Shown: one piece after another, positions 45,995-58,350 of the stretch
Numbering within the stretch: the first letter of the stretch is position 1
How the letters are laid out: every line of letters starts with the position of its first letter
Source of the DNA: Saccopteryx bilineata
Taxonomy: Eukaryota; Chordata; Mammalia; Chiroptera; Emballonuridae
NCBI RefSeq assembly: GCF_036850765.1
Contig: NC_089498.1
Span: 76,734,305 to 76,798,304 of the forward strand
Direction: 5' to 3'
DNA: 64,000 nt
Position numbers and translations under genes: made by a program
Notes under the pieces: generated by a model
What the model was told of the DNA's origin: nothing
The model's database searches: none
The model's input: only the letters and a program-made list of their open reading frames with translations

Positions 45995-48900
45995 CTAGCT
46001 TATTTCACTTAGCATAATAATTTCCAGGTCCATCAATGCTGTTGCAAAAGGTAAGATTTCCTTCTTTTTCACTGCCGTGTAGTATTCCATTGTATATATG
46101 TACCACAGCTTTTTAATCCATTCGTCCACTGATGGACGCTTGGACTGTTTCCAGATCTTGGCTATTGTAAACAATGCTGCCATAAACATGGGGGTGCATA
46201 TCTTCTTTTGAATTAGTGATTTGGTATTCTTAGGATATATTCCTAAAAGTGGGATAGCTGGGTCAAAGGCAGTTCCATTTTTAATTTTTTGAGGAATTTC
46301 CATACTTTTTTCCACATTGGCTGCACCAGTCTGCATTCCCACCAGGAGTGTAGGAGGGTTCCCTTTTCTCCACATCCTCTTCTGCACTTATTCTGTGTTG
46401 TTTTCTTGATGAGCGCCATTCTGACTGGTGTGAGGTAGAATCTCATTGTGGTTTTAATTTGCATTTGTCTGATGATTAGTGACATCGAACATTTTTTCAC
46501 ATGCCTATTGTCCATTTATATGTCCTTTTTGGAGAAGTGTCATTCAGTTCTTTTGCCCATTTTTTAATTGGATTTTTTACCTTCTTGCTGTTGAGTTTTA
46601 GAAGTTCTTTATAAATTTTGGTTATTAACCCCTTATCAGATGTTTGGCGAATATGTTCTCCCATTGTGTAGTTTGTCTTTTTGTTTTGGTCATGGTGTCT
46701 TTTGCTGTGCAAAAGCTTTTTAGTTTGATTATAGTCCCATTTGTTTCTTTTGTCCTTTATTTCACTTGTCCATGGAGATAAATCGGCAAAAATATTGCTA
46801 CAAAAGATATTGGAGAGTTTACGGCCTATGTTTTTTTCTAAGATGTTTATGGTTTTGCGACTTACATTTAAGTCTTTTATTCCTTTTTGAGTTTATTTTT
46901 GTGAATTGTGTAAGTTGGTGATCTAGTTTCATTTTTTTTGCAGATAGCTGTCCAGTTTTCCCAACACCATTTATTAAAGAGACTGTCATTACTCCATTGT
47001 TACGCTCTTACCTTTTTTGTCAAATATCAATTGACCATAAAGGTGTGGGTTTATTTCTGGGTTCTCTGTTTTGTTGCATTGATCTGTATTCCTGTTCTTA
47101 TGCTAGTACTAAGTTGTTTTGAGTACAATGACCTTGTAGTATAACTTGATATCAGGAAATGTTATACCTCCCACTTTATTCTTCATTTTCAAGATTGCTG
47201 AGGCTATTCGTGTTCTTTTTAGTTCCATATAAATTTTTGGAATATTTGTTCTATATCTTTGAAGTATGCCATTTGTATTTAAATAAGAATTGCATTAAAA
47301 AAATTGCCTTGAATTTATAGATTGCTTTGGGTAATATAGACATTTTAATGATGTTTATTCTTCCTATTCATGAACACTTTAAATGCTTCCATTTGTTTGT
47401 ATCTTCCTTGATTTCTTTGATCAATGTTTTATAATTTACCAAGTACAAGTCCTTTACCTCCTTGATTAAAGTTACCCCAAGGTACTTTATTTTTTTTGTT
47501 GCAGTAGTGAAGGGGATTGTTTCTTCAATTTCTCTTTCATATAGCTTATTGTTAGTGTATAAATATGCCACTGATTTCTGAATATTAAATTTATTTCCTT
47601 CCACCTTACCGAATTCATTTATAAGGTCTTGTAGTTTTTTGACTGAGACTTAAGGGTTTTTTATGTACAGTATCATGTCATCAGCAAATAATAATAGTTT
47701 TACTTCTTCTTTTCCAATTTGGATGCCTTTTAATTCTTCCTCTTCTTGTCTGATTGCTGTGGGTAGGACTTCCAGAACTATGTTGAATAAGAGTGATGAA
47801 ATGGGCCACCCCTGCTTTGTTTCTGATCTTAGGGGGATTGCTTTTAATTTTTGCCCATTGATTATGATGTTGGCTGTGGGTTTGTCATAGATGGCCTTTA
47901 TCATGTTGAGGTATGTTCCCTGTATTCCCACTTTGCCAGAAGTTTTGATCATAAATGGGTGCTGGATTTTATCAAATGCTTTTTTTGTATCTATTGATAT
48001 TATCATGTGATTTTTCTCCTTCCTTTTGTTTATGTGATGAATCACATTTATTGATTTGTGAATATTGTACCAGCCTTGCCTCCCCAGAATAAATCCCACT
48101 TGATCATGATGTATGATTTTTTTCATATATTGCTGGATCCAGTTTTCTAATATTTTGTAGAGAATATTAGCATCTAAGTTCATCAGGGATATTGGCCTAT
48201 AGCTTTCTTTCTTTGTAGTGTCTTTACCTCATTTTGGAATGAGGATTATGCTTGCCTCATAAAAGGAGCTTGGAAGTCTTCCCTCCTCTTGAATTTTATG
48301 AAATAGCTTGAAAAGGATAGGAGTTAGTTCTTTTTTGAATATTTGGTAAAATTCACCTGTGAAGTCATCTAGTCCAGGACTTTTGTTTGCTGGGAGGTTT
48401 TTGAAAACTGTTTCAATTTCATTTGTTATAATCTGTCTGTTTAGGTTTTCTGATTCTTCCAGATTAATTTTTGGAAGATTTTATGTTTCTAGGAATTTAT
48501 CTATTTTTCCTAGGTTGTCCAATTTTTTGGCATACAGATCTTCATAGAATTTTCTTACAGTTTTTTTTTTTTTGTATTTCTCCGGTGTCAGTTGTTACTT
48601 CTCCACTTTCATTTCTAATTTTATTTAGTTGAGTCCTCTCTCTTTTTTTCTTGGTGACTCTGGTTAAAGGTTCATCAATCTTGTTTACCTTTTCAAAATT
48701 GATCTTTATTGTTTTTTTTAGCCTCTATGTTATTTATTTCCACTCTGATCTTTATTATTTACTTCCTTCTACTTCCTCTGGGCTTTATTTGTTGTTCTTT
48801 TTCTAGTTCTTTTACATGCAGGGTTAAGTTGTTTATTTGAGCTTCTTCTTGCTTCTTAAGGTATGCCTGTAATGCTATGAACTTCCCTCTCAGGACTGCT

Positions 48901-49440
48901 TTTGCTGTGCCCCATAAATTTTGAATTGTTGTATGTTCATTTTCATTTGTTTTAAGGGAATTTCTTATTTCTTGATCTCGTTGTTAACCCGTTCATTATT
49001 TAATAACATGCTTTTTAGCCTCCAAGTGTTTGAATGTTTTTCAGTTTTTCATTGTAGTTGATTTCTAGTTTTATGCCATTGTGATCAGAGAAGATGCTTG
49101 ATATGATTTCAATTTTTTAAAATTTATTGATACTTATTTTGTGTCCTAACATGTTGTCTATCCTAGAGAGTGTACCATGAGCACTTCAAAAGAATGTATA
49201 CTCTACTGCTTTTGGGTGAAAGTTTCTGAAGATATCAATTAAATCCAGTTGATCTAGTGTGTCATTTAAGGCCGCTGTTTCTTTGTTAATTTTCTGTCTG
49301 GAGGATCTATTTACTGATGTTAGTGGGGTATTAAAAATATCCTATTATAGCATTGTTGTTGATCTCGTCCTTTATGTCCATCAAAATTTGCTTTATATAT
49401 TTAGTTGCTCGTATATTAGGCGCATAGATATTTACAATGG
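45995..49440 (-). pseudogene. L1 copy 1 ORF2 remnant
   Basis: Minus-strand frames encode L1 ORF2 pieces: reverse transcriptase at 47650-48183, with [16 protein letters not shown] and the catalytic FADDMILY; a thumb-like piece at 47368-47604; and the cysteine-containing C-terminal region at 46243-46515 and 45995-46387. ORF2 protein nicks DNA and reverse-transcribes L1 RNA. Many stops and frameshifts separate the pieces, so no product is possible. Confidence 0.9.
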
Positions 49441-49549
49441 TTATATCCTCTGTTGCAGGGGTCCCCAAACTACGGCCCGCAGGCCTCATGTGGCCCCCTG
49501 AGGCCATTTATCCGGTCCCCGCCGCACTTCCGGAAGGGGCACCTCTTTC

Positions 49550-49957
49550 TTTTTTTTTTTTTTTTTTTTTTTTTCATTTTTCTGAAGCTGGAAACGGGGA
49601 GAGACAGTCAGACAGACTCCCGCATGCGCCCGACCGGGATCCACCCGGCACGCCCACCATGGGGCGATGCTCTGCCCACCAGGGGGCGATGCTCTGCCCA
49701 TCCTGGGCGTCGCCATATTGCGACCAGAGCCACTCTAGCGCCTGAGGCAGAGGCCACAGAGCCATCCCCAGCGCCCGGGCCATCTTTGCTCCAATGGAGC
49801 CTCGGCTGCGGGAGGGGAAGAGAGAGACAGAGAGGAAAGCGCGGCGGAGGGGTGGAGAAGCAAATGGGCGCTTCTCCTGTGTGCCCTGGCCTGGAATCGA
49901 ACCCGGGTCCTCCGCACTCTAGGCCGACGCTCTACCGCTGAGCCAACCGGCCAGGGC
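49550..49957 (-). mobile_element. SINE-C copy, internal-duplication subtype, minus strand
   Basis: Reverse SINE-C with a doubled gcccacca..gctct block near 49652-49698. The duplication aggggcacctctttc lies on both sides (to 49549 and 49958-49972). Confidence 0.95.
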
Positions 49958-50169
49958 AGGGGCACCTCTTTCATTGGTGGTCAGTGAGAGGAGCACATTG
50001 ACCATCTCGTTAGCTAAAAGCAGGCCCATAGTTCCCATTGAAATACTGGTCAGTTTATTGATTTAAATTTACTTGTTCTTTATTTTAAATATTGTATTTG
50101 TTCCCGTTTTGTTGTTTTACTTTAAAATAAGATATGTGCAGTGTGCATAGGGATTTGTTCATGGGTTTT

Positions 50170-50563
50170 TGTTTTTTTTTTCATTTTTCTGAAGCTGGAA
50201 ACAGGGAGAGACAGTCAGACAGACTCCTGCATGCGCCCCACCAGGATCCACCCGGCACGCCCACCAGGGGCGACACTCTGCCCACCAGGGGGCGATGCTC
50301 TGCCCATCCTGGGCGTCGCCATGTTGCGACCAGAGCCACTCTAGCGCCTGAGGCAGAGGCCACAGAGCCATCCCCAGCGCCCGGGCCATCTTTGCTCCAA
50401 TGGAGCCTTGGCTGTGGGAGGGGAAGAGAGAGACAGAGAGGAAAGCGCGGTGGAGGGGTGGAGAAGCAAATGGGCGCTTCTCCTATGTGCCCTGGCCGGG
50501 AATCGAACCCGAGTCCTCTGCACGCTAGGCCAACGCCCTACTGCTGAGCCAACCGGCCAAGGC
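50170..50563 (-). mobile_element. SINE-C copy, internal-duplication subtype, minus strand
   Basis: Very similar to the SINE 600 bp upstream, including the doubled cccaccagg block (about 50257-50301) and tcctgggcgtcgccat. The short flank repeat is catggttttt or catgggtttt. Confidence 0.92.
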
Positions 50564-50648
50564 ATGGTTTTTTTTTTTATAGTCCGGTCCTCCAACAGTT
50601 TGAGGGACAGTGAACTGGCCCCCTGTGTAAAAAGTTTGGGGACCTCTG

Positions 50649-51637
50649 GTAGAGCTTATGGCAATTCAGCGATTAGGAAGGGTGATGGGGGTGGCTCCGC
50701 CCCTTGGACCAGGTGTCAGTCTTTCTAGACTTTTTTTACTGTCCTCTGTAGGGTGAGGAGGCCCCAGGAGTCTGGTGGGTGTGGCTTCTGAAACCCAGAG
50801 GTGTGGTCTGCCAGCCCACAGTTTCAACCAAGTCTCTTGTGTGGTGGAAGCACCAGTCACAGACTTGGGAGAGTGGGGGGGGGGGGGAGCTCCGGCCTCA
50901 ACACCTGAAAACTGAGTTACTGACACGCCCCCTGCTTCCTGGCCTCTCAAAATTACTCCTCGCCATGTCTAGGGTAGGAAAGACTCCCAAGGGCAGAGCA
51001 GCTGTTTTTCCCCAGGTTAATGCCACTCAGAAGGGGTTGCTCCACCCAAGAAATATGGCGACTGCATTACTGGAGAATGGTTTGGCACAGGGGTTCTGGT
51101 GGCCGTCCCTCACAGTGTCTCTTCTTGGGCCTCCAACTTTATACTGTCCTTCAGTAACTCCAGTCTTCTCAGCACTCCCCCGCCAGAGCCGTGGGTAAGT
51201 GGCTGTGAATGAGGTTTTCTGCGCGACCCTGCAGAAGTCGGACGGAGTCTGCGTCTGAGAGCTGTGTCTCTTGCAGACAGAAACCCGGCTCTTTTCACAG
51301 GTAAATGCTATCTGTTCGCCTCTTCTAGGGCTCTAGGATGGGGCTCCGGTCCTGGGGCTGAGGTCCCACACCTCTCAGTGCGACCCACCCTGCTGTGAGA
51401 GTCCCTCGGGGCCGCTGCTTGCTCCTGGGAGCCGGGCAGCCCTTTCCGCGTCTCTGCCCTTCCTTCCAGATCAGTGTGGCTTCTTCTGTGATCCTTGGTT
51501 ATAGACTCCTCTTAGTTTAGTCCAAAATTGTTTTTTTCAAGATGATTCTTCTTAAATTAAGTTTTAATCCACTTTGGTCCTGGGAAGTGTCCTTTGGAAT
51601 GTCTGCCTACTCCGTCGCCATCTTTCTTTGCCAAACA
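50649..51637 (-). mobile_element. L1 copy 1 5'UTR
   Basis: GC-rich minus-strand L1 leader; its start is the reverse of gccatctttcttt. It has a G13 run near 50875. Unlike L1 copy 2, no long tandem units are obvious. Plus and minus ORFs here are chance frames. Confidence 0.75.
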
Positions 51638-51898
51638 CAAAACAAAATATCCAAAAAAGCACTGGCAACACTGAAGATTATTGATTGTTTACTCTTGTGA
51701 TCACAAAGTTGACTCAGAGCTGCTGCCTCCTGCCACTATCCAGCATCATGAGAGAGTATCATACTGTATATTATTGGCCTGGTGAAATATCAAAATTCAA
51801 AATTTGAAGTACAGTTTCTATTGGATGTTGTTGCTTTCTCAATGTCATAAAGTTGAAAGATCATAAGTTGAACCATTGTAAGTTGGGGACCATCTGTA

Positions 51899-52532
51899 TA
51901 TACCACTTATTATCGAATTAAATATATACTAGGAATGTAGAATAGGTTTAGCATTTGGAATATAATTAGATTAGTTCAATATGTTAACAAACTAACCATC
52001 TGAAAAAAGAAAAATCACATAATCTTCTTGATAGACATAGAAAAGCTATTTTCCAAAACTCAGTGTGTATTCCTGATAAAAAAATTTTATAGCAACCTAA
52101 GAATAAAAGGGAACTTCCTTAACCATAAAAGTTAGAGTAGGGAAAAGCCTACTGATACCATAATTCTTCATGACAGAAGACTGAATGCTTTCCTCTAAGA
52201 TCAAAAACAATTCAAAGATGTTGGCTCTTACCACTTCAAAATATATACCGTGGGGTTGGAGATTCTAGTCAGTGTAGTCAGTCAAGAAAAAATAAGAGAC
52301 ATCCAGCTTGCAATGGAAGATATAAACTTTTATTTCGAAAAGACATGATTAGCTATATGGAATAGCTAGTGGAATGTTCAAAAAGGCTACTACCCGATTT
52401 TCAAGAATTATTATGAAACTTCAATAGTCAAAACAGTGATATTGGCATAAAGATATTGTTGACATAGAATAGAAAGTCCAGTAATAGACTCATACATAAA
52501 TGGATAACTGATTTTTAATAAAGGTGCAAGGT
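51899..52532 (+). mobile_element. Old L1 ORF2 fragment, plus strand, part 2
   Basis: L1 RT-region text: aaatcacataatcttcttga, tagacatagaaaagctattt, tcttaccacttcaaaatata, atcctagtc-like box, ggcataaagatattgttgac. It continues after the SINE-C and again after L1 copy 2. Confidence 0.7.
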
Positions 52533-52911
52533 GGCCCTGGCTGGTTGGCTCAGTGGTAGAGCGCTGGCCTGGCATGCATAAGTCTCAGGTTCGATTCCTG
52601 GCCAGGGCACACAAGAGAGGCGCCCATCTGCTTCTCCACCCCTTCCCCTCTCCTTCCTCTCTGTCTCTCTCTTCCCCTCCCGCAGCCGAGGCTCCATTGG
52701 AGCAAAAGATGACCCGGGTGCTGGGGATGGCTCCTTAGCCTCTGCTCCAGGCGCTAGAGTGGCTCTGGTCGCGACAGAGCAACGCCCCGGATGGGCAGAG
52801 CATTGTCCCCTGGTGGGCGTGCCAGGTGGATCCCGGTCGGGCGCATGCGGGAGTCTGTCTGACTGCCTCCCCGTTTCCAGCTTCAGAAAAATACAAACAA
52901 ACAAACAAAAA
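52533..52911 (+). mobile_element. SINE-C copy, plus strand
   Basis: Near-consensus: ggccctggctggttggctca, ggttcgattcctggccaggg, gctccattggagcaaaagat and an (AAAC)n tail. Flanks aaggtgcaagg and cagtgcaagg fit a duplication. Confidence 0.94.
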
Positions 52912-53204
52912 AACAGTGCAAGGCAATTTGGTGTAGAAAGAGGATTGTCTTTTTTTTTTTTTTAAATAATTTTATTTTTTTAATGGGGTGACATCAATAA
53001 ATCAGGATACATATATTCAAAGATAACAAGACCAGGGTATCTTGTCATTCAATTATGATGCATACCCGTCACCCAAAGTCAGATTGTCCTCTGTCACCTT
53101 CTATCTTGTTTTCTTTGTGCCCCTCCCCCTCCCCCTTTCCCTCTCCCATTCCCCCCTCCCCCCCGTAACCACCACACTCTTATCAATGTCTCTTAGTTTC
53201 ACTT

Positions 53205-56200
53205 TTATGTCCCACCTACGTATGGAATAATGCAGTTCCTGGTTTTTTCTGATTTACTTATTTCGCTTTGTATCATGTTATCTAGATCCCACCATTTTGC
53301 TGGAAATGTTCCAATGTTATCATTTCTTATGGCTGAGTAGTATTCCATAGTGTATATGTGCCACATCTTCTTTATCCAGTCATCTATTGACGGGCTTTTT
53401 GGTTGTTTCCATGTCCTGGCCACTGTGAACAATGCTGCAATAAACATGGGGCTGCATGTGTCTTTACGTATCAATGTTTCTGAGTTTTTGGGGTATATAC
53501 ACAGTAGAGGGATTGCTGGGTCATAAGGTAGTTCTATTTTCAGTTTTTTGAGGAACCACCATACTTTCTTCCATAATGGTTGTACTACTTTACATTCCCA
53601 CCAACAGTGTATGAGGGTTCCTTTTTCTCCACAGCCTCTCCAACATTTGCTATTACCTGTCTTGCTAATAATAGCTAATCGAACAGGTGTGAGGTGGTAT
53701 CTCATTGCTGTTTTGATTTGCATTTCTCTAATAGCTAAAGAAGATGAGCATCTTTTCATATATCTGTTGGCCATTTGTATTTCTTCCTGGGAGAAGTGTC
53801 TGTTCATATCCTCTTCCCATTTTTTTATGGGATTGTTTGTTTGTTGTTGAGTTTTATGAGTTCTTTGTATATTTTGGATATTAGGCCCTTATCTGAGCTG
53901 TTGTTTGAAAATATCATTTCCCATTTAGTTGGCTTTCTGTTTATTTTGTTATCAGTTTCTCTTGCTGAGCAAAAACTTCTTAGCCTGATGTAGTCCCATT
54001 CATTAATTTTTGCCTTCACTTCTCTTGCCATTGGAGTCAAATTCATAAAATGCTCTTTAAAACCCAGGTCCATGAGTTGAGTACCTATGTCTTCTTCTAT
54101 GTACTTACTTGTTTCAGGTCTTATGTTTAGATCTTTGATCCATTTTGAGTTAATTTTAGTACAGGGGGACAAACTGTAGTCCAGTTTCATTCTTTTGCAT
54201 GTGGCTTTCCAGTTTTCCCAGCACCATTTATTGAAGAGGCTTTCTTTTCTCCATTGTGTGTTGTTGGCCCCTTTATCAAAAATTATTTGACTATATATAT
54301 GTGGTTTTATTTCTGGACTTTCTATTCTGTTTCATTGGTCTGAGTGTCTATTTTTCTGCCAATACCATGCTGTTTTGATTGTCGTGGCCCTATAATAGAG
54401 TTTGAAGTCAGGTATTGTTATGCCCCCAGCTTCATTCTTTTTCTTTAGGATTGCTTTGGCTATTCGGGGTTTTTTATAGTTCCATATAAATCTGATGATT
54501 TTTTGCTCTATTTCTTTAAAAAACGTCATTGGAAGTTTGATGGGAATTGCATTGAATTTGTATATTGCTTTGGGTAATATAGCCATCTTGATTATATTTA
54601 TTCTTCCTAGCCAAGAACAAGGTATATTCTTCCATCTCATTATATCTTTTTCAATTTCCCTTAACAATGGTTTATAGTTTTCATTATATAAGTCCTTTAC
54701 ATTCTTTGTTATGTTTATTCCTAAGTATTTTATTTTTTTTGTTGCAATCGTGAAGGGGATTATTCTTTTGAGTTCCTTCTCAGTTGTTTCATTGTTGGCA
54801 TATAGAAAGGCTATTGACTTCTGAATATTAATTTTGTATCCTGCGACCTTACTGTATTGGCTTATTGTTTCTAGTAGTCTTTTTGTGGATTCTTTGGGGT
54901 TTTCGATGTATAGGATCATATCATCTGCAAAAAGTGATACCTTTACTTCTTCTTTTCCGACATGGATGCCTTTTATTTCTTTGTCTTGTCTGATTGCTGT
55001 GGCGAGAACCTCTAGTACCACATTAAATAAGAGTGGAGAGAGTGGACAACCCTGTCTTGTTCCTGATTTAAGGGGGAAAGCCTTCAGTTTAGTGCCATTT
55101 AATATGATGTTAGCTGATGGTTTATCATATATGGCCTTTATCATGTTGAGATATTTTCCTTCTATACCCATTTTGTTGAGAGTCTTAAACATAAAATTGT
55201 GTTGTATTTTATCGAAAGCCTTTTCTGCATCTATTGATAAGATCATGTGGTTTTTGTTCTTTGTTTTGTTGATATGGTGTATTATGTTAACCGTTTTACG
55301 TATGATGAACCATCCTTGAGATTCTGGGATGAATCCCACTTGATCATGATGTATTATTTTTTTAATATGTTGTTGTATTCGATTTGCTAGTATTTTGTTT
55401 AGTATTTTAGCATCTGTATTCATTAGAGATATTGGTCTGTAGTTTTCTTTTTTTGTGCCATCCTTGCCTGGTTTTGGTATGAGGGTTATGTTGGCCTCAT
55501 AAAATGTGTTTGGAAGTATTGCTTCTTCTTCAATTTTTTGGAAGACTTTGAGTAGAATAGGAACCAAGTCTTCTTTGAATGTTTGATAAAATTCGCTGGT
55601 ATAGCCGTCAGGGCCTGGACTTTTATTTTTGGGGAGGTTTTTAATGGTTTTTTCTATTTCTTCTCTACTGATAGGTCTGTTTAGGCTTTCTGCTTCTTCT
55701 TGACTCAGTCTAGGAAGGCTGTATTGTTCTAGGAATTTATCCATTTCTTCTAGGTTGTTGAATTTAGTGGCATAAAGTTTTTCATAGTATTCTACAATAA
55801 TTCTTTGTATATCTACAGTGTCCGTGGTGATTTCTCCTCTTTCATTTTGGATTTTGTTTATATGAGTTCTTTCTCTTTTTTCCTTGGTAAGTCTTGCCAA
55901 GGGTTTGTCAATTTTGTTGATCTTTTCAAAGAACCAGCTCCTTGTTCTATTAATTTTTTCTATAGTTTTTCTGTTCTCTAATTCATTTATTTCTGCTCTG
56001 ATTTTTATTATCTCCTTTTTTCGGCTGGTTTTGGGTTGTCTTTGTTCTTCTTTTTCTAGTTCCTTAAGGTGTGAAGTTAAGTGGTTCACTTGGGCTCTCT
56101 CTTGTTTGTTCATATAGGCCTGAAGAGATATGAACTTCCCTCTTATCACTGCTTTTGCTGCATCCCATAGATTCTGATATGTCGTATTGTCATTTTTATT

Positions 56201-57027
56201 TGTCTGTATATATCTTTTGATCTCTGCACTTATTTCTTCTTTGACCCATTCATTTTTTAAAAGTATGTTGTTTAGTTTCCACATTTTTGTGGGATTTTTT
56301 CCTCTTTTTTGCAGTTGAATTCTAGTTTCAAGGCTTTGTGATCAGAAAATATGCTTGGTACAACTTCGATTTATCTGAATTTGCTAATGTTGTTTTTGTG
56401 GCCCAACATATGGTCAATTCTTGAGAATGATCCATGTACACTGGAGAAAAATGTATACTCAGTCACTTTGGGATGAAATGTCCTGTAGATGTCTATCATA
56501 TCCAGGTGCTCTAGTGTTTTGTTTAAGGCCACTATGTCTTTGTTGATTCTCTGTTTGGATGACTGATCTAGAGCCGTCAGCGGTGTATTGAGGTCTCCAA
56601 GTGTGATTGTATTTTTGTCAGTTTTTGTTTTAAGGTCAATAAGTAGCTGTCTTATATATTTTGGTGCTCCTTGGTTTGGTGCATATATATTAAGAATTGT
56701 TATGTCTTCTTGATTCAGTGTCCCCTTAGCCATTATGAAATGGCCATTTTTATCTCTGAGTACTTTTCCTGTCTTGTAGTCAGCATTATCCGATATGAGT
56801 ATTGCTACACCTGCTTTTTTTTGGATGTTATTTGCTTGGAGTATTGTTTTCCAGCCTTTCACTTTGAATTTGTTTTTATCCTTGTTACTTAGATGAGTTT
56901 CCTGTATGCAGCATATAGTTGGATTTTCTTTTTTAATCCATTCTGCTACTCTGTGCCTTTTTATTGGTGAGTTTAATCCGTTTACATTTAGTGTAATTAT
57001 TGATACTTGTGAGTTCCCTATTGCCAT
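53205..57027 (-). pseudogene. L1 copy 2 ORF2, lightly damaged
   Basis: Total span of about 1,274 codons equals a full ORF2. The endonuclease part (57027-56371) has QETH, GDLNTPL and SRIDH motifs; SDH follows beyond the first break. The RT part (56284-54332) has [27 protein letters not shown] and the catalytic FADDMILY. The C-terminal cysteine region (53807-53205) has [18 protein letters not shown]. Visible lesions: a stop at about 56368-56370, a frameshift near 56288 in an A run, a TGA at 54329-54331 where the family has Trp, and a frameshift near 53815-53825. Noncoding in its present state. Confidence 0.93.
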
Positions 57028-57257
57028 TTTATATCTTGCTTTCTGTTAGTTTTGTGTCTTGTTTGATCCTTCTCTTTCGTTTTTCTATCTTTTGTTTTTA
57101 TTTGGTTGTATTCCATACATCTTTCCTCTGTTGCTATCTTTTTTATCTCATGTGCTTCTGTGGTGGTTTTTTCAATGGTGGTTACCTTTGAGTAATGAAA
57201 AGGGTCCCTACCCTGTTCATTGTAGCAAACTATTTTGTGAGTACTTTTGCACTCCAT
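57018..57257 (-). other. Small ORF in the L1 copy 2 inter-ORF segment
   Basis: A 79-codon Lys- and Thr-rich frame fills most of the 303 bp between ORF1 and ORF2 and overlaps the ORF2 start by about 10 bases in another frame. It has no known domain. It could be chance or could influence re-initiation at ORF2; nothing shows it is translated. Confidence 0.25.
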
Positions 57258-57330
57258 CGTCCTTTGCTACTGTTAATCTCCATCTTCTCCCCCTCTTTCT
57301 TTTTGTTGTTGTCACAGTTTAAATTTGGTT

Positions 57331-58350
57331 TTATTGTGTTCTTCTTGGAGCTTTTACTTGTGGCTCTGTTTTTTTTTTGTTCTTTGTATCTGATTGGAGA
57401 ACCCCCTTTAGTAATTCCTGGAGTGGGGGTTTTCTGATGATAAATTCCCTCATCTTTTCTGTATCTGTGAATGTTTTTATTTCTCCTTCATATTTGAAGG
57501 ATAGCTTTGATGGGTATAGTATTCGTGGCTGAAAGTTTCTCTCTTTCAGGACTTCAAATATTGGGGTCCACTCTCTTCTAGCTTGTAGAGTTTCTGCTGA
57601 GAAATCTGATGATAATCTAATGGGCCTTCCTTTATATGTTGTATTCTTCTTTTCCCTGGCTGCCTTGAGAATTTTTTCTTTGCTGTTGGTTTGTGTCAAT
57701 TTCATTATGATATGCCTTGGAGTAGGTTTGTTGGGGTTAAGAAAACTCGGTGTTCTGTTTGCTTCTTGAATTTTAGGCTTTAGTTCTTTCCACAGGCTTG
57801 GGAAGTTCTCATCTATTATTTGTTTGAGTATGTTCTCCATTCCATTTTCTCTCTCTTCTCCCTCTGATATACCTATTATTCTTATGTTATTCTTTTTGAT
57901 GGAGTCAGATAATTCTTGTAGGGCTATCTCATTTTTTTTAATTTTTGAGTCTCTTTCTTCTTCTCTCTGTTGTGCCTCAAGTTGCTTGTCTTCTATTTCA
58001 CTAATCCTCTCTTCTATCTGACCTGTTCTATTAGCTAAGCTTGTTACTTCGTTTTTCAGCTTGTGAATTGAGTTTTTCATCTCTGTTTGATTTGTTTTTA
58101 TAGTTTCAATTTCTTTGGACATATATTCTTTGTGTTCATTGAGTTGTTTTCTGAGCTCCCTAAATTGCCTTTCTGTGTTTTCTTGTATATCTCGGATGAT
58201 TTTTAGGATTTCTATCTTGAATTCTCTGTCATTTAGCTCCAAGGTTTCCAATATATTAAATTTTTTCTCCATAGATTTTTCCTCATCTAGCTGTGTTACC
58301 TCTCTTTCTTTTGTATCCATGATATTTGATTTTCTCTTCCTTAATGGCAT
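57331..58350 (-). CDS. L1 ORF1 protein, open
   Basis: The 339-residue product has the L1 ORF1p layout: a short basic N-terminus (MPLRKRKSN), a long heptad-rich coiled coil at about residues 45-150 for trimerisation, an RRM-like domain from NNIRIIGISEGEE (about 154) to about 230, and a C-terminal domain containing RPIRLSSDFSAETLQARREW (242-261) and RNFQPRILYPSKLSF (271-285). It is a nucleic-acid chaperone that coats L1 RNA. Length equals the usual 330-370. No frameshift or stop is visible. Translation from this copy is possible, but transcription is unproven. Confidence 0.93.
   Translation of the reverse strand: MPLRKRKSNIMDTKEREVTQLDEEKSMEKKFNILETLELNDREFKIEILKIIRDIQENTERQFRELRKQLNEHKEYMSKEIETIKTNQTEMKNSIHKLKNEVTSLANRTGQIEERISEIEDKQLEAQQREEERDSKIKKNEIALQELSDSIKKNNIRIIGISEGEERENGMENILKQIIDENFPSLWKELKPKIQEANRTPSFLNPNKPTPRHIIMKLTQTNSKEKILKAAREKKNTTYKGRPIRLSSDFSAETLQARREWTPIFEVLKERNFQPRILYPSKLSFKYEGEIKTFTDTEKMREFIIRKPPLQELLKGVLQSDTKNKKKTEPQVKAPRRTQ

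Larger units (their letters stand above)
49456..50648 (+). mobile_element. hAT family 1 copy with two nested SINE-C
   Basis: The ends caggggtccccaaac and gtttggggacctctg match family 1. Without the two SINEs its own length is about 360 bp. The 8 bases outside the ends (ctctgttg and gtagagct) do not match, unlike the other two copies, and L1 sequence is missing exactly here. Confidence 0.9.
45590..51637 (-). mobile_element. L1 copy 1, minus strand, internally deleted
   Basis: The 3'UTR starts near 45590; broken ORF2 (C-terminal, RT and endonuclease parts) runs from about 46000 to 49440; the 5'UTR is at 50649-51637, ending tactccgtcgccatcttt, the reverse of a typical L1 start. ORF1 and the N-terminal part of the endonuclease are missing, and a hAT occupies the gap. 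No clear target duplication was found. More diverged than L1 copy 2. Confidence 0.85.
44811..51896 (+). mobile_element. Tigger-type DNA element, split by a hAT and an L1
   Basis: Left end cagatgctcctcaacttatg (44811) and right end gttggggaccatctg (to 51896) are inverted, with TA on both flanks (44809-44810, 51897-51898). Known Tigger-like internal text flanks the inserts: taatatacctaatgaacatt and gcctaatctaacctacctta left, aagtacagtttctattggat and cattgtaagttg right. Own sequence is only about 0.5 kb; the rest is inserted elements. Confidence 0.8.

Noticed and set aside
45995..48183. A retrovirus-like polymerase gene
   Set aside because: The RT motifs, the C-terminal cysteine region and the absence of LTR, gag, protease and env mark it as L1 ORF2. 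No endogenous retrovirus was recognised in the window.
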